From: Conexibacter sp.
GTDB lineage: Bacteria; Actinomycetota; Thermoleophilia; Solirubrobacterales; Solirubrobacteraceae
Reading direction: 5' to 3'
DNA length: 50,818 nucleotides
Assembly: GCA_025964325.1 (NCBI GenBank)
Contig: JAOPZA010000061.1
Span: 1 to 50,818 of the forward strand
Shown: positions 7,818-17,026 of the stretch, in pieces
Position numbering within the stretch: the stretch's first letter is position 1
How the letters are laid out: the number at the start of each line of letters is the position of its first letter
Position numbers and translations under genes: made by a program
The notes under the pieces: model-generated
The model's database searches: none
Told to the model about the DNA's origin: nothing
Seen by the model: only the letters and a program-made list of their open reading frames with translations

Positions 7818-9116
7818 ATGACCCAGCTCAGCTATGAGGAGATGGCGCGACAGCGCGCGCTCCACGAGACGCGCTACTCGCGCCGCTCGCTGATCGGCGG
7901 CGGCCTGCGGGCGGCCGGTGGACTGGCCGCGACCGGCAGCCTCGGCGCGCTGCTGAGCGCGTGCGGTGGGACCAGCAGCAGCGGCGGATCGACCGGCTCC
8001 GGCGGCGGCACCGTGCGCGAGATCGGCCTCAGCCTGACGGAGGACCCGCGCATCTTCGGACCCGCGCAGAAGGCGCTCGGGATCAAGGTCCAGGGCAAGT
8101 CGGACAACCTCGGCAGCCAGATCACGTTCTGGAACCAGAACTACGGCCAGTTCGACGTCGACCAGCTCAACTTCAACCAGCTCGGCGCGATCGAGAGCAC
8201 GCTCAGAACGATCCCGGTCAGCGACATCCCGGCGTGGAACGACCAGGTCCTGCCGCTCTTCCGCAAGCCCGGCGAGCCCGGCTACAACGAGAAGTCCGGC
8301 TGGCCGATCGCCGGCATCTACACCCCCGCGGCGATCAAGAGCAGAAGATACGACGAGTTCCAGGCCGTGCCGACCTGGTTCGGCTTCGACGCGTTCGGCT
8401 ACCTGTCCGACAGAGCGAAGGGCGACCTCAAGTCCTACGGCGCGATCTTCGACCCGGCCAACAAGGGCCACGCGACGCTCCTGAACGAGCCGATCACGTC
8501 GGTCATGAAGGTCGCCACCTTCCTCGAGGGCTCGAAGCAGGCGAACTTCAAGGGGGCGGTCAACGACCTCACGAGAGACGACCTCGCGATCGTCTTCGCG
8601 TTCCTCAAGGAGCAGAAGGCGCGCGGCCAGTTCCGCCTCTTCTGGAGCGACTTCGGCCAGCTCGTCGACCTGCTGACGGCGGGCGAGGTGTGGGTCGGCG
8701 ACTTCTGGGCGAGCGCCGTCGCGGCGGCCGTGCAGAACAAGGCGAAGGCCGTCTTCGTCAACGACCCGACGGAGGGTTCGAACGGCTGGATCCAGGGCTG
8801 CGCGGTCTCGAGAAGAACCACCAGCTACGCGACCGTCACGAGATTCATCGACTGGAACCTGACGAGCGGCGTGACCGGCGCGATCCTCGGGACGCAGGGG
8901 TACTACTCGCCGCGTCCCGACACGACCAAGCCGGTGCTGCAGAAGCAGAAGGCGCCGAGCGGCAGCGGCAGCGCGTGGGACTACTGGTACCAGGGCTCCG
9001 TGCCCGGCGAGCGGCCGTCGCTCGACGAGCGCCTCAAGCACGTCGCCGACTGGCAGGCCTACCCGCGCGAGTTCCCCGAGTACCTGCGCCGCTGGACGGA
9101 GTTCACGGCGGCCTGA
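7818..9116 (+). CDS. ABC transporter substrate-binding lipoprotein, spermidine/putrescine type
   Basis: Extracytoplasmic solute receptor, 432 aa. The N-terminus has a twin-arginine motif (SRRSLIGGG) followed by a hydrophobic stretch and lipobox LLSAC, then a Ser/Gly linker. The body resembles PotD-like type II binding proteins (SDNLGSQITFWNQ, VGDFWASAVAAAVQ, ITSVMKVATFLEG). Strong AAGGAG precedes the ATG. It uses at least eight AGA arginine codons (for example twice in SRRY and SRRT), unlike the cytosolic genes beside it. The ligand is unknown; context favours an amine or a hydantoin-like amide. Confidence 0.9.
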   Translation: MTQLSYEEMARQRALHETRYSRRSLIGGGLRAAGGLAATGSLGALLSACGGTSSSGGSTGSGGGTVREIGLSLTEDPRIFGPAQKALGIKVQGKSDNLGSQITFWNQNYGQFDVDQLNFNQLGAIESTLRTIPVSDIPAWNDQVLPLFRKPGEPGYNEKSGWPIAGIYTPAAIKSRRYDEFQAVPTWFGFDAFGYLSDRAKGDLKSYGAIFDPANKGHATLLNEPITSVMKVATFLEGSKQANFKGAVNDLTRDDLAIVFAFLKEQKARGQFRLFWSDFGQLVDLLTAGEVWVGDFWASAVAAAVQNKAKAVFVNDPTEGSNGWIQGCAVSRRTTSYATVTRFIDWNLTSGVTGAILGTQGYYSPRPDTTKPVLQKQKAPSGSGSAWDYWYQGSVPGERPSLDERLKHVADWQAYPREFPEYLRRWTEFTAA

Positions 9117-9117
9117 C

Positions 9118-10062
9118 ATGCCGACCTCGATGCGCAGCCCAGCCCCGCCTCGCCTCGCGCGCGACGCGCCCGTCCCCGCCGTCGACCACGCGGCGCGGCT
9201 GCGCGCTCGCGCGCGCGGGCGCCGGTGCGAGACGGCGCTGCTGCTCGCGCCCGCGCTGCTGTGGGTCGTCGTGGCGGTCGCGATCCCGCTCGGCATGATC
9301 GTCTGGGTCAGCTTCTGGCGCGCCGACGGCGGCACGCTCGTGCACACGTTCGACCTCTCGACCTGGAAGAGCGTCGTCAGCGACGGCGCCTTCCGCTCGC
9401 TCGCCTGGCAGACGCTGAAGGTCGTCGTGATCGTGCTCGCGATCGTCGCGACGGTGGGGCTGCTGTCGGGCTACTTCCTCGCCCGCTTCGTGCGTAGCCG
9501 GCGGCTGCAGACGCTGCTGCTGATGCTCGCGATCCTGCCGTTCTGGACCAGCTACGTGATCCGCATCATCACCTGGCAGCCGCTGTTCGGCAACAGAGGC
9601 GTGCTGAACTGGCTGCTGACGACCACGGGCATCCTGAAGGAGCCGGCGAGCGCCTTCCTCTACAACCAGACCGCGATGATCTTCGCGATGTCGTCGCTCT
9701 ACGTCGTGTTCGTGATCGGCCCCGTCTACTGGGCGCTCAGCCGCATCGACGACGACGTGGTCGCCGCCTCGCGCAGCCTCGGCGCGAGCGCGTGGCAGAC
9801 CTTCTGGAGGATCGAGTTCCCGCTCGCCAAGGGCGGCCTCGTCGCGGGCTGCTTCTTCGCCGCGATCTTCCTCTTCGGCGACTACGCGACCGAGCGGCTG
9901 ATCGGCGGCGGGACCCACCCGGCGCTCGCGGGCACGATCAACGCGATCGCCGGCTCCGGCCAGTGGCCGACCGCCGCCGCGCTGTCCGTCGTGCTGCTCG
10001 CGCTCGCCGCGATCGTGCTCGGCGTCTTCATGAAGATCCACGACCTGCGCCGCGAGCTGTAG
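9118..10062 (+). CDS. ABC transporter permease, PotB-like
   Basis: Inner-membrane permease of the same importer, 314 aa, with about six membrane segments starting near residue 40 (LLLAPALLWVVVAVAIPLGM). The EAA loop that contacts the ATPase reads DDDVVAASRSLGASAWQTFWRIEFPLAKGG. ATG starts one base after the binding-protein stop. The approximately 35-residue cytoplasmic N-terminal tail is Arg-rich and GC-extreme; a later start is possible. Confidence 0.92.
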   Translation: MPTSMRSPAPPRLARDAPVPAVDHAARLRARARGRRCETALLLAPALLWVVVAVAIPLGMIVWVSFWRADGGTLVHTFDLSTWKSVVSDGAFRSLAWQTLKVVVIVLAIVATVGLLSGYFLARFVRSRRLQTLLLMLAILPFWTSYVIRIITWQPLFGNRGVLNWLLTTTGILKEPASAFLYNQTAMIFAMSSLYVVFVIGPVYWALSRIDDDVVAASRSLGASAWQTFWRIEFPLAKGGLVAGCFFAAIFLFGDYATERLIGGGTHPALAGTINAIAGSGQWPTAAALSVVLLALAAIVLGVFMKIHDLRREL

Positions 10063-10070
10063 GAGATGCG

Positions 10071-10973
10071 ATGACCCTCACCACCGGCCAGCGGGCGGTC
10101 AAGGGACTCAGCGGGACGCTCTTCGCCTTCGTCCTGCTCGTCCTCTACGCGCCGTTCGCGATCATGCTGACGCTGTCGTTCGGCGAGCGCGCGACGGCGG
10201 TCTTCCCGCCCAGCGAGTTCACCTTCGTCTCCTACGAGAAGCTGCTGCACCCGAGCGACTACAGCCTCTTCACGATCGCCGGCGAGCCACTGACGAACTA
10301 CTGGCCGCCGCTGCGCCTGTCGCTGATCCTCGGCCTGCTGACGGCGCTGCTCGCGACCGCGCTCGCGCTGATGGCCGCGCTCGCGTTCCGGCGGCGCTTC
10401 CGCGGCCGCGGCCCGCTCTTCTACCTGCTGCTGCTGGGGCTGCTGACGCCGGGCGTGATCCTCGGGCTCGGCATGCGGCTGTTCGCCGACCAGGTCGGGC
10501 TCGGCGCGCACTGGTACACCACCGGCCTGCTGCTGCACGTCGCCTGGACGATGCCGTTCGGCTTCATCGTCTTCCTGATCTTCCTGAACCGCTACGACGT
10601 CTCGGTCGAGGAGGCCGCCGCGGTGCTGGGCGCCTCCCGCTGGAAGGTCTTCCGCACCGTCACGCTGCCGCTGCTGGCGCCCGGCGTGATGGGCTCGCTG
10701 CTGTTCGGGTTCACGCTTTCGCTCGACGAGGTGCAGCGCAGCTCATTCGTGATGGGCCGCGACCAGACGCTGCCGATGGAGCTGCTGGCGGTCACCGGCG
10801 TGCGCATCACGCCGGTCGTCTACGCGCTCGGCTCGCTGATCGCGGTCGTCTCGTTCGCGCTGCTGGCGCTCTACTTCGTCGGCTTCGAGCGCGAACGCCG
10901 GCGCACGGCGATCGCCGAGCCCGACGAGGACGACGACTTCACGGCCGCGGCGCCACTCGCCGCGGCCGCCTGA
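10071..10973 (+). CDS. ABC transporter permease, PotC-like
   Basis: Second permease of the importer, 300 aa, about six membrane segments. EAA loop: VEEAAAVLGASRWKVFRTVTLPLLAPG. The AGGAG Shine-Dalgarno (10061-10065) overlaps the stop codon of the first permease, so translation is coupled. The C-terminal tail is acidic (DEDDDF) and then Ala-rich. Confidence 0.92.
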   Translation: MTLTTGQRAVKGLSGTLFAFVLLVLYAPFAIMLTLSFGERATAVFPPSEFTFVSYEKLLHPSDYSLFTIAGEPLTNYWPPLRLSLILGLLTALLATALALMAALAFRRRFRGRGPLFYLLLLGLLTPGVILGLGMRLFADQVGLGAHWYTTGLLLHVAWTMPFGFIVFLIFLNRYDVSVEEAAAVLGASRWKVFRTVTLPLLAPGVMGSLLFGFTLSLDEVQRSSFVMGRDQTLPMELLAVTGVRITPVVYALGSLIAVVSFALLALYFVGFERERRRTAIAEPDEDDDFTAAAPLAAAA

Positions 10974-10999
10974 TCCGACCGATTCGAGAAGGGAACCAC

Positions 11000-13138
11000 G
11001 TGGGCTATCGCATCTCCGTCGACACCGGCGGCACGTTCACGGACGTCGTCGTGTCAGACGACGACGGCGAGCTGCACATCGCCAAGGCGCTGACGACGTA
11101 CGAGCGCGCGTTCGACGGCGTCGCGGCCGCCCTCGCCGAGGTCGCCGGCACGCTCGGCCTCGAGCTGCGCGAGCTGCTCGCGAGCACCGACGGCTTCACG
11201 TACGGCACGACGCGATCGACGAACGCGATCGTCGAGCAGAAGACGGCGCGCACCGCCTTCTTCACGACCGAGGGGTTCCCGGACATCCTGCTCATGCGCG
11301 AGGGCGGCAAGCTCGACCCGTTCCGCCAGCTGCCCTACCCGCCGCCGTACGTGCCGCGCCAGCACACGTGGGAGATCCGCGAGCGGATGGACGCGGAGGG
11401 GACGGCGTTCCTGCCCCTCGAGGAGGCGAGCGTCGTGGAGGCGATCGCCGCCGCGGGCGCGGCCGGCTGCGCGGCGATCGGCGTCTGCCTGCTGTGGGCG
11501 ACGGCGAACCCCGCGCACGAGCTGCGCGTCGGCGAGCTGATCGCCGAGCACGCGCCGGCCATGCCGTTCACGCTCTCGCACCAGCTCAACCCGATCGTGC
11601 GCGAGTATCGGCGCGCCTCCTCGACCGTCATCGACGCGTCGCTCAAGCCCGTCATGCAGACGTTCCTCGAGGAGCTGGAGCGCGACCTGCGCGCCGCCGG
11701 CCTCGCCGGCGACCTCTTCATCTCGACCTCGTTCGGCGGCGCCTGGCGGCCGGCCGAGGTCGTCGCGCGGCCGATCTACTCGGTCGGCTCGGGGCCGTCG
11801 ATGGCGCCCGTCGCGGCCGTCACCTACGGCGGCGTCGAGCTGGCGGGGGAGGGCGGCGCGCCGGTCGACATGCTCGTCTGCGACACCGGCGGCACGACGT
11901 TCGACGTCGGGCTCGTGAGCGGCGGCGAGGTCCACTACACCTCGGAGACGTGGCTCGGCGGCCGCTGGACGGGCCACATCACGGGGACGCGCGCGGTCGA
12001 CGTCAAGAGCATCGGCGCCGGCGGCGGCTCGATCGCCTGGATCGACGCCGGCGGGCTCGTGCACGTCGGGCCGCAGAGCGCGGGGGCCGACCCGGGACCC
12101 GCCTGCTACGGGCGCGGCGGGACGCAGCCGACGATCACCGACGCCGCCCTGCTGCTCGGCTACCTCGACGGCGCGAACTTCCTCGGCGGGCGGCTCGCGC
12201 TCGACCGCGACGCGGCCGAGCGGGCGTTCGCGCCGTTCGCGCAGCGGCTCGGCATGAGCCTCGAGGCGGCCGCGGACGCCGCGCTCACGATCGCGAGCGA
12301 GAACATCGTCGGCGCGATCCGCGAGATCACGATCAGCCAGGGGATCGACCCGCGCGAGGTCGCGATCGTCGCCGGCGGCGGCGCCTCCGGCCTCAACATC
12401 GTGAAGATCGCCCGCGAGCTGGGCGTCGGGCGCGTGCTGCTGCCGAGCACGGCGGGCGCGCTGAGCGCGTGCGGCGCGCTCTACTCCGACGTGATCGCCG
12501 AGTTCTCGGTCAGCCGCTACGCCGAGACGCGCGCGCTCGATCTCGAGGAGGTCGACGGCGCGCTCGCCGACGCGGAGGCGCAGGCCGACGCGTTCCTCGC
12601 CGACCTCTCGGGCGTGCGCACGGTCGCGGAGCGCAAGGAGTTCTTCGTCGATGCGCGCTACCGCCAGCAGGTGTGGGAGCTGACCGTCCCGCTGCCGGCC
12701 GCGCGCGTGCGCACCGCGCAGGACGTCGCGGCGATCGAGGACGCGTTCCACGCCGCTCACCGCCGTATCTTCGCCGTCGACGAGCCGGGCCAGTACCTCG
12801 AGTGCCTCGTCTGGAAGGCGCGGGCGACGGCGGAGCTGGCGAAGCCGTCGGTCGCAGGCCGGCCGATCGCGGCCGACGCCGGCGGCGCTCCGGTCGCGAC
12901 CGCGCCGGCCTACTTCCGCGAGACGGGAGCGCTCGACGTGCCGCGCTTCGACGGCGCCCGGCTACCGCGCGGCGCGGTGCTCGACGGCCCGGCGGTGATC
13001 CGCGAGCCGACGACGACGATCGTCCTGCCGCCCGGCGCGCGCGCGACCGTGACGGAGTCGGGCAACTACATGATCACGACCAGCGTCGAGGCGGCTCCGC
13101 CGCTCGGCGCCCAAACGAGCGAGGTGACGGTCCCGTGA
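11000..13138 (+). CDS. hyuA: Hydantoinase/oxoprolinase subunit A (HyuA family)
   Basis: ATP-dependent ring-opening or carboxylase-type enzyme subunit, 712 aa, the usual family length. The N-terminus GYRISVDTGGTFTDVVVSD and the internal DTGGTTFDVGLVSGG are the two ATPase-fold phosphate motifs. SIGAGGGSIAWID and GPACYGRGG are also classical. Start GTG 11000 follows GAAGGGA. The family includes 5-oxoprolinase, N-methylhydantoinase and acetone/acetophenone carboxylase subunits, which sequence alone does not separate. It lies downstream of an importer in the same operon and overlaps hyuB by 4 nt. Probably opens a cyclic imide/lactam that has been imported; inferred. Confidence 0.92.
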   Translation: MGYRISVDTGGTFTDVVVSDDDGELHIAKALTTYERAFDGVAAALAEVAGTLGLELRELLASTDGFTYGTTRSTNAIVEQKTARTAFFTTEGFPDILLMREGGKLDPFRQLPYPPPYVPRQHTWEIRERMDAEGTAFLPLEEASVVEAIAAAGAAGCAAIGVCLLWATANPAHELRVGELIAEHAPAMPFTLSHQLNPIVREYRRASSTVIDASLKPVMQTFLEELERDLRAAGLAGDLFISTSFGGAWRPAEVVARPIYSVGSGPSMAPVAAVTYGGVELAGEGGAPVDMLVCDTGGTTFDVGLVSGGEVHYTSETWLGGRWTGHITGTRAVDVKSIGAGGGSIAWIDAGGLVHVGPQSAGADPGPACYGRGGTQPTITDAALLLGYLDGANFLGGRLALDRDAAERAFAPFAQRLGMSLEAAADAALTIASENIVGAIREITISQGIDPREVAIVAGGGASGLNIVKIARELGVGRVLLPSTAGALSACGALYSDVIAEFSVSRYAETRALDLEEVDGALADAEAQADAFLADLSGVRTVAERKEFFVDARYRQQVWELTVPLPAARVRTAQDVAAIEDAFHAAHRRIFAVDEPGQYLECLVWKARATAELAKPSVAGRPIAADAGGAPVATAPAYFRETGALDVPRFDGARLPRGAVLDGPAVIREPTTTIVLPPGARATVTESGNYMITTSVEAAPPLGAQTSEVTVP

Positions 13139-14910
13139 GCACGTTCGACCCCGTCCTGCTGGCGGTGATCGCGAACCGCCTCGACACGATCGTGCGCGAG
13201 ATGGAGAACACGCTCCTGCGCGCCGGCCGCTCCGCGGTCATCAACATGGCGCGCGACTTCTCCTGCGCGCTGATCACGGGCGACAACCGCCTGCTCTCGA
13301 CCGCCGAGGGCCTGCCGGTCCACGTGATCGGGACCGAGTACCTCGGCGAGGCGATGTGCGACCTGCACGACGACATCGCCGAGGGCGACGCCTTCCTCCA
13401 CAACGACCCCTACCTCGGCAACACGCATCCGGCCGACCACACGATCCTCGTGCCCGTCTTCTACGAGGGCGAGCACCTCTTCACGACCGCGGCGAAGGCG
13501 CACCAGGCCGACATCGGCAACGCGGCCCCGACGACGTACATGCCGTTCGCGCAGGACTCCTACGCGGAGGGCAGCCTGATCTTCCCCGCGGTCCGGATCC
13601 AGCGCGGCTACCGCGACGTCGACGACATCGTGCGCATGTGCCGCCGGCGCATCCGCGTGCCGGAGCAGTGGTACGGCGACTACCTCGCGATGATCGGCGC
13701 CGCGCGCACGGCCGAGGCGCGCCTGAAGGAGCTCTGCGACCGCTACGGGCCGGAGACGCTGAAGACGTTCGTGGAGGAGTGGTTCGACTACTCCGAGCGC
13801 ACGATGAAGCACGTGATTCGCCGGATGCCGCGCGGCACGATCGTCGGCAGCGGCCGTCACGACCCGCTCGCGCCGGTCCTGCCCGACGGCGTCCCGATCA
13901 ACGTGAAGATCACGGTCGACCCCGACGAGGGGATGGTCGAGCTCGACCTGCGCGACAACATCGACTGCGTCCCGCTCGGCATCAACGAGTCGCGCGCGTG
14001 CGCGACCAACAACGTGATGACCGGCCTGTTCAACTCGATCGACCCCGAGATCCCGCACAACGCCGGCACGTTCCGGCGCGTCCGCGTGCTGCTGCGCGAG
14101 AACTGCATCGTCGGGATCCCGCGCTTCCCCGCCTCCTGCTCGGTCGCGACGACGAACATCGGCGAGCGGCTCGTCGTCACGACGCAGCGCGCGATCGCGG
14201 ACGCCTGGGAGGGCTACGGCCTGGCCGAGGGCGCGTGCGGCATCGGGCCCGGCTTCGCCGTCGTCTCGGGCGCGGACCCGCGGCGCGACGACGAGCCCTA
14301 CGTGAACCAGAAGTTCCTCGGCTCGCAGGGCGGCCCCGCCGGCCCCGAGCACGACGGCTGGGTCACGTACGGCAACTCCGTCACGAACGGGCTGATGTTC
14401 CGCGATAGCGTCGAGATCGACGAGCAGAAGTACCCGATCCGGGTCCGCGAGATCCGCATGCGGATCGACTCCGAGGGCGCCGGCCGGCGCCGCGGGGCGC
14501 CGGGCGCCGTCGTGGCATACGGGCCGAAGACGGCGCCGATGCAGGCGGCCTACGTGACCGACGGCTTCGTCAACCCGCCGCGCGGCACGCGCGGTGGCGG
14601 GAGCGCGGCGCCGTCGGTGCCGTTCAAGCTCGACGCCGCCGGCATGCGCCATCCACTCGAGCCGATTGCGCAGGTCGAGATCGGTCCGGGCGAGCTGCTC
14701 GGCCATGCGCTCAGCGGGGGAGGCGGGTACGGCGACGCGCTCCTGCGCGAGCCCGAGCGCGTGCGCGAGGACGTCCTCAGCCGCTGGGTCAGCTTCGAGC
14801 GCGCCCGCGAGGTGTACGGCGTCGTCTTCGTGGACGAGCTGCTGACCGACGCGCTCGCGGTCGACGAGGCGGCGACCGCGCGCCAGCGCGCGGCGCTGCG
14901 GGAGGGGTGA
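13135..14910 (+). CDS. hyuB: Hydantoinase/oxoprolinase subunit B (HyuB family)
   Basis: Partner of HyuA, 591 aa. The hallmark FLHNDPYLGNTHPADHTILVPVF near residue 85 and the C-terminal GGGGYGDALLREPERV are present. GTG 13135 overlaps the HyuA stop (GTGA), indicating coupled synthesis of the two subunits. Last gene of the operon; a hairpin follows and the next gene is convergent. Confidence 0.92.
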   Translation: MSTFDPVLLAVIANRLDTIVREMENTLLRAGRSAVINMARDFSCALITGDNRLLSTAEGLPVHVIGTEYLGEAMCDLHDDIAEGDAFLHNDPYLGNTHPADHTILVPVFYEGEHLFTTAAKAHQADIGNAAPTTYMPFAQDSYAEGSLIFPAVRIQRGYRDVDDIVRMCRRRIRVPEQWYGDYLAMIGAARTAEARLKELCDRYGPETLKTFVEEWFDYSERTMKHVIRRMPRGTIVGSGRHDPLAPVLPDGVPINVKITVDPDEGMVELDLRDNIDCVPLGINESRACATNNVMTGLFNSIDPEIPHNAGTFRRVRVLLRENCIVGIPRFPASCSVATTNIGERLVVTTQRAIADAWEGYGLAEGACGIGPGFAVVSGADPRRDDEPYVNQKFLGSQGGPAGPEHDGWVTYGNSVTNGLMFRDSVEIDEQKYPIRVREIRMRIDSEGAGRRRGAPGAVVAYGPKTAPMQAAYVTDGFVNPPRGTRGGGSAAPSVPFKLDAAGMRHPLEPIAQVEIGPGELLGHALSGGGGYGDALLREPERVREDVLSRWVSFERAREVYGVVFVDELLTDALAVDEAATARQRAALREG

Positions 14911-14914
14911 GGGG

Positions 14915-14939
14915 GCGCGGCGGACGGGTCGCGCCGCGC
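14915..14939. terminator. GC-rich hairpin between convergent hyuB and PBP genes
   Basis: Perfect 8-bp stem, GCGCGGCG (14915-14922) with CGCCGCGC (14932-14939), 9-nt loop, no U-tract. It fills the 32-bp gap between convergent stops, so a bidirectional terminator is likely. Confidence 0.5.
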
Positions 14940-14942
14940 ACG

Positions 14943-17024
14943 CTAGCCCGTCGTGCCGGTGGTCCCCGTCGTGCCGGTCGTGCCGCTCGTGCCGGTGGTG
15001 CCGCTCGTCGCGATCACGCCGTTGTCGAGCGCGCTGAAGAACCGCGCCACGAGCGGCGCCGCGACGGCGCCTCCGGCGCGGCCGCCCTCGACGATCACGG
15101 CGACCGCGACGTCGTCGCGGTAGGCGATGAACCAGGCGTGCGTCGGCGGCGGGGTGCCGCTGCCGTACTCGGCCGTGCCGCTCTTGCCGTGCACGTCGCC
15201 GGAGGTGCCGGCCAGCGCCGTCCCGGTGCCGGACGTGATCACGTCGCGCGTCAGCGAGCGCAGCTGGTCGACGACGCCGCTCGGCAGCGGATCGCCGGCC
15301 GCTCTGGGGTCGGCGGGTACGAGTCGCGGGCTGTGCCAGCGGCCGTTCGCGACGGTCGCGGCGACGCCGGCCATCGCGAGTGGGCTGGCGAGGATGCGGT
15401 CCTGGCCGATCATCGCCGAGGCGCGCGCGACGAGGTCGGCCGGCTGCGGCACCTGCCCGCCGTAGGCCGCGACCGGCAGGGCGAGCTTCGCGCCGAGGCC
15501 GAAGCGGGTGCCGGCCTGCGTCAGCGCGTCGGGCGCGAGCTTCTTCGCGAGCGGCACGAAGGCGGTGTTGCAGGACTGCGCGAAGGCGGTCGAGAACGGC
15601 TCCGTCGTGCCGCCCTCGCCCTCGAAGTTCTTGTACGAGCGCCCGCCGACGTTCACCGTGCTCGGGCAGCCGACGGTCGTGTCCGGCGTCACCGCGCCGG
15701 CCTGCAGGAGCGCGTCGGTCGAGACCACCTTGAAGGTCGAGCCGGGCGGGTACTGGCCCGCGAGCGCGCGGTCGGAGGTGTCGGCGACGGGCCGGTTCGC
15801 GACGGCCAGCACGTCGCCGCTCGACGGTCTGACGACGACGAGTCCGACCTTCGCCTTGTCGCCGACGCCCGCGAGCGCGTCCTCGGCGGCGCTCTGCGCT
15901 CTCAGGTCGAGGAGCGTCTTGAGGTCCTGCGCGCGCGTGCCGGGACGTCGCAGCAGCTGCTCGAGCGGCGCGCCCTGGGCGTTGCGGACCACGACCGCGC
16001 GGTTGGGCGTGCCCGCGAGTCTCGCCTCGAACGCGGCCTCGAGCCCCCACTGGCCGCCGACGTCGCCGACCGCGTAGCCCGACCCGAGTCTCTTCAGCTG
16101 CTCGGCCGACAGCTCGCCGACGCCGCCGAGCAGCTGCCGCGCGAACGGCTTCGTCGGCGCCAGCTGCGCCGTGCCCTGCACCGTCTGGACGCCGGGGATC
16201 GCCTTCAGCTGGTCGGTGACGTTCGCGTAGTCCTCGGGGCGGAGCGTGATCGCCGTGACGAACTGCTGCTTGCCGCCGATTCTGATCGCGCGGGCGAACG
16301 GCTTCGCGTCGATCTGCAGCAGCTGTCCGACCGCCGTCGCCGTCGCGGTCGGGTCCGTCACCTTGCCGGCGACGACGCCGACGCGCACGACCGGGCGCGC
16401 CTCGACGAGCGGGGCGCCGGCGCGGTCGAGGATGCGCCCGCGCCGCTGCGCGGTGCGCGTCGTGCCCAGGCGCGTGCCCGCCGTCAGCTTGGGGTGGACG
16501 ACGGTCGGCGCCCAGGCGACCCGCCAGCCTCTGCCGGCGACCTTGCGGAACCGAACGCTCACCGTGTAGCTCCACGCGCCGAGCTGCGGGACCTGCCACG
16601 TGACGCGCGCCCGGCCGGTCGAGCTGGCGCCCGAGCCGCCGTTCGCGACGCCGAGCGCAGCGACGCGGACGGGCGCGCCGTCGAGGCCGGCGCGGTTCGC
16701 TCTCAGGCCTGCGAGCGCGCGGGCGGGGGCGTCGGTCTCGCGCGAGGCGCCCGCGTCGTCGCCCTTCGTCCAGGCGGCCGCGAAGGCGTCGAGATGCTTG
16801 GCGGGCGTGTCGTCGGATCTGCCGACGAGGCCGAGGCCGACGACGACCGCGGCGCCGATCGCGAGCACGACGACGGCAAGCGTCCCGACCGCGATCACGC
16901 GCCCGCGCTTCGACGGCGCCGGCCGGGCCGACGGCGTCGGTCGCGGCGTCCGCGCGGGCGGCGTCGAGCGTGCCGGTCTTCCGGGCTGACGGCGTCGCGG
17001 CGGCTTGTCGGGACCACCCTCCAC
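14943..17024 (-). CDS. Class B penicillin-binding protein with MecA-type N-terminal domain
   Basis: Membrane-anchored D,D-transpeptidase cross-linking peptidoglycan, 693 aa. Cytoplasmic Pro/Arg-rich tail (1-42), one membrane helix (about 43-67), NTF2-like MecA_N domain (about 75-185), dimerisation domain (about 190-360), transpeptidase (from about 390). Catalytic motifs are S429-T-F-K432, S484-C-N486 and K614-S-G616. It ends in a low-complexity Thr/Gly tail (673-693). GTG 17024 lies only 2 bp after the upstream YceH-family stop, so the two form an operon. Many Arg codons are AGA. Whether it is an elongation or accessory, low-affinity PBP is not readable here. Confidence 0.93.
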   Translation of the reverse strand: MEGGPDKPPRRRQPGRPARSTPPARTPRPTPSARPAPSKRGRVIAVGTLAVVVLAIGAAVVVGLGLVGRSDDTPAKHLDAFAAAWTKGDDAGASRETDAPARALAGLRANRAGLDGAPVRVAALGVANGGSGASSTGRARVTWQVPQLGAWSYTVSVRFRKVAGRGWRVAWAPTVVHPKLTAGTRLGTTRTAQRRGRILDRAGAPLVEARPVVRVGVVAGKVTDPTATATAVGQLLQIDAKPFARAIRIGGKQQFVTAITLRPEDYANVTDQLKAIPGVQTVQGTAQLAPTKPFARQLLGGVGELSAEQLKRLGSGYAVGDVGGQWGLEAAFEARLAGTPNRAVVVRNAQGAPLEQLLRRPGTRAQDLKTLLDLRAQSAAEDALAGVGDKAKVGLVVVRPSSGDVLAVANRPVADTSDRALAGQYPPGSTFKVVSTDALLQAGAVTPDTTVGCPSTVNVGGRSYKNFEGEGGTTEPFSTAFAQSCNTAFVPLAKKLAPDALTQAGTRFGLGAKLALPVAAYGGQVPQPADLVARASAMIGQDRILASPLAMAGVAATVANGRWHSPRLVPADPRAAGDPLPSGVVDQLRSLTRDVITSGTGTALAGTSGDVHGKSGTAEYGSGTPPPTHAWFIAYRDDVAVAVIVEGGRAGGAVAAPLVARFFSALDNGVIATSGTTGTSGTTGTTGTTGTTG
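14946..15008 (-). repeat. Short tandem repeat encoding the PBP Thr/Gly tail
   Basis: Degenerate 9-bp units (ACGGGCACG-like on the coding strand) encode repeated (S/T)GT and GTTG steps at residues 673-693, the extreme C-terminus outside the transpeptidase fold. Repeat number is likely to vary by slippage. Confidence 0.8.
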
Positions 17025-17026
17025 GG

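Noticed and set aside
13066-16599. Very long open frames antisense to hyuB and the PBP (both strands near 13.0-17.4 kb)
   Set aside because: High GC makes stop codons rare. These frames are Arg/Gly/Pro/Asp-rich with no recognisable domain, and the opposite strand encodes clear enzymes.
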